Positions 62,856 through 64,000 of a stretch of DNA of 64,000 bases are shown here, in pieces. A model generated the notes under the pieces. That model worked only from the letters and a program-made list of their open reading frames with translations, did no database searches and was not told the DNA's origin. Numbering within the stretch: the first letter of the stretch is position 1; every line of letters starts with the position of its first letter. The DNA lies in contig NZ_BMGA01000002.1 in the NCBI RefSeq assembly GCF_014639535.1, forward strand, positions 248,001 through 312,000, given 5' to 3'. A program made the translations under genes and the position numbers. Source of the DNA: Flavobacterium palustre (GTDB lineage: Bacteria > Bacteroidota > Bacteroidia > Flavobacteriales > Flavobacteriaceae).

Positions 62856-64000
62856 GATTAAAATTCCTCTACATAACCCTTTTATTTTCCCTAAATTTTT
62901 ATTCCCAAGTTGATCCTGTTTTGTTAAAAAAAGAACCTGTAAACAGCACAAGGCAATCTTTAAACATGGATGCGGTTTACAACCGTCCTTTTTTAAATAT
63001 TGGGAAAACCCCCATAGCCGTTGGAGGTTATCTGGAAGCCAATTGGCAACATCTTTATACGGATGGAGTTTCTGAGGGACATCAATTTCAAGCCAGACGA
63101 TTAACTGTATTTATGTCATCCGCAATCAGTAAACGCGTGAAGTTTTTAAGTGAAATCGAATTTGAAGAAGGTGGAAAGGAAATTGCCATAGAATTTGCCT
63201 CTGTCGATGTTGAATTTCATCCCTTGGTTAATTTTAGAGGAGGTATAATCATGAATCCTATTGGGGCTTTCAATCAGAATCATGATGGTCCAAAATGGGA
63301 ATTTACAGACAGACCCCTTTCAGCAACACAAATGTTACCGAGTACTTTTAGCAATGCAGGTGCTGGTTTTTTTGGAAAAAAATACAAAGACGATTGGATG
63401 CTTGGATATGAGGCTTATTTTTCAGGAAGTTTCGATAATTCGATAATTGAAAATACTGAGAATAAAACGTTTCTTCCAGCTGCCAAAAATAATCCGGAAC
63501 GTTTTGAGGAGATAAATAGCGGAGTACCCTTGTTTACAGGAAAAATAGCTATTCGAAACCTAAAATTGGGAGAGTTGGGACTTTCCTATATGGGAGGGGT
63601 TTACAATAAATATCAAGATGACGGTATGATTATAGACAAAAAAAGACGTGTTAGAATTTTTGCTTTAGACTACAATACCACTCTTCCTAAAATTAAAACT
63701 TTTATAACATCAGAACTGGCATGGATCAAAGTGGATGTTCCGAGCACCTATGGGCAACAATTTGGCTCTAAACAATTTGGAGGATTTATGGATATTGTTC
63801 AGCCATTATTGAAAAAAAATATTTTAGGCTGGGAAAATGCAGTATTAAATCTTGCTTGTCGATTGGAATATGTTGATTGGAATGTTGGACGTTTTAATGA
63901 AACTGGTGAAAATATAGGAGACGAAATTTGGAGTGTAATGCCAGCAATAAGTTTCCGCCCGACAGCACAAACCGTTTTTAGATTAAATTACCGTTTTCAA
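62852..64000 (+). CDS. Porin-like outer-membrane protein (3' end outside window)
   Basis: The frame from ATG 62852 is open to the window edge (383 codons). There is a signal peptide (MRLKFLYITLLFSLNFYSQ) and then alternating beta-strand sequence (GGYLEANWQHLYTDG, FQARRLTVFMSSAISKRV, FEEGGKEIAIEFASVDVEFH), as in phosphate-selective-type porins. It overlaps the Rieske gene by four bases and is probably co-translated, suggesting that it supplies the redox pair's substrate or lets out its product. Confidence 0.82.
   Translation, partial: MRLKFLYITLLFSLNFYSQVDPVLLKKEPVNSTRQSLNMDAVYNRPFLNIGKTPIAVGGYLEANWQHLYTDGVSEGHQFQARRLTVFMSSAISKRVKFLSEIEFEEGGKEIAIEFASVDVEFHPLVNFRGGIIMNPIGAFNQNHDGPKWEFTDRPLSATQMLPSTFSNAGAGFFGKKYKDDWMLGYEAYFSGSFDNSIIENTENKTFLPAAKNNPERFEEINSGVPLFTGKIAIRNLKLGELGLSYMGGVYNKYQDDGMIIDKKRRVRIFALDYNTTLPKIKTFITSELAWIKVDVPSTYGQQFGSKQFGGFMDIVQPLLKKNILGWENAVLNLACRLEYVDWNVGRFNETGENIGDEIWSVMPAISFRPTAQTVFRLNYRFQ

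Noticed and set aside
1..64000. CRISPR array, rRNA, intact tRNA, insertion sequence transposase
   Set aside because: I saw no regularly spaced repeats, no complete RNA gene and no transposase ORF.

Overview
The window comes from a Bacteroidota genome, most likely a Flavobacterium or close relative. The DNA is AT-rich, Shine-Dalgarno sequences are weak, and several intergenic regions carry the flavobacterial promoter pattern (TTG about 19-20 bases before TAnnTTTG). The gene content also fits: a TonB receptor with a carboxypeptidase-like N-terminus, many lipoproteins, DUF4856, DUF6660, DUF5675 and DUF6943 proteins, and a 1438-residue CzcA-outer-membrane-factor fusion. Names come from recognising sequence motifs; no database search was run.

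Region 1 (1-21.6 kb) is a redox and efflux neighbourhood. It opens with a partial luciferase-like flavin oxidoreductase and a flavin monooxygenase carrying DnaJ-like zinc knuckles. A TetR-headed reverse-strand operon follows (tetR, tolC, adaptor, RND pump, SDR, alpha/beta hydrolase, thioredoxin-reductase-like enzyme). Two copies of a TGAAC-type palindrome lie in its control regions, and one of its genes (the hydrolase) is strikingly GC-rich. Next come an Old Yellow Enzyme, an NmrA-like reductase, two AraC regulators, a YjbR protein, three SDRs, a zinc-free MDR reductase, an HxlR regulator with a paired operator, and a secreted SGNH esterase.

Region 2 (21.6-45.3 kb) is accessory. It begins with a strong terminator and a degenerate tRNA 3'-end, a possible integration scar. 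A compact cassette follows: a small putative DNA-binding protein facing a four-gene unit (unknown 252-aa protein, DUF5675, two tiny membrane proteins). Then come an orphan RES-domain protein, DUF6943, and a 1-kb gene-free GC-rich block. A cargo section holds an MFS transporter with a rhodanese-MBL enzyme and a Crp/Fnr regulator, plus a Cus-like metal efflux operon with two heavy-metal-binding adaptors and a CusA pump split into two proteins. It is followed by a candidate small RNA, a DUF3800 plus BECR-nuclease-like gene pair, and mobile-element genes (AAA ATPase, winged-helix replication-type protein, excisionase-like HTH, RteC-like protein). A large imperfect cruciform lies beside an unannotated 55-aa ORF. 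No integrase, relaxase or conjugation genes are visible, so this looks like a mosaic or partial element.

Region 3 (45.6-64 kb) handles metals and iron. It holds a DUF4856-imelysin-TonB receptor locus with a textbook promoter and two strong intergenic hairpins, and a sterol-desaturase-like protein. A Czc-type operon follows (CzcA-OMF fusion, CzcB, MerC-GDCCVxC protein, P-type ATPase) with a DUF6660 protein upstream. The window ends in a forward operon of a di-heme oxidoreductase, a Rieske protein and a porin cut by the window edge.
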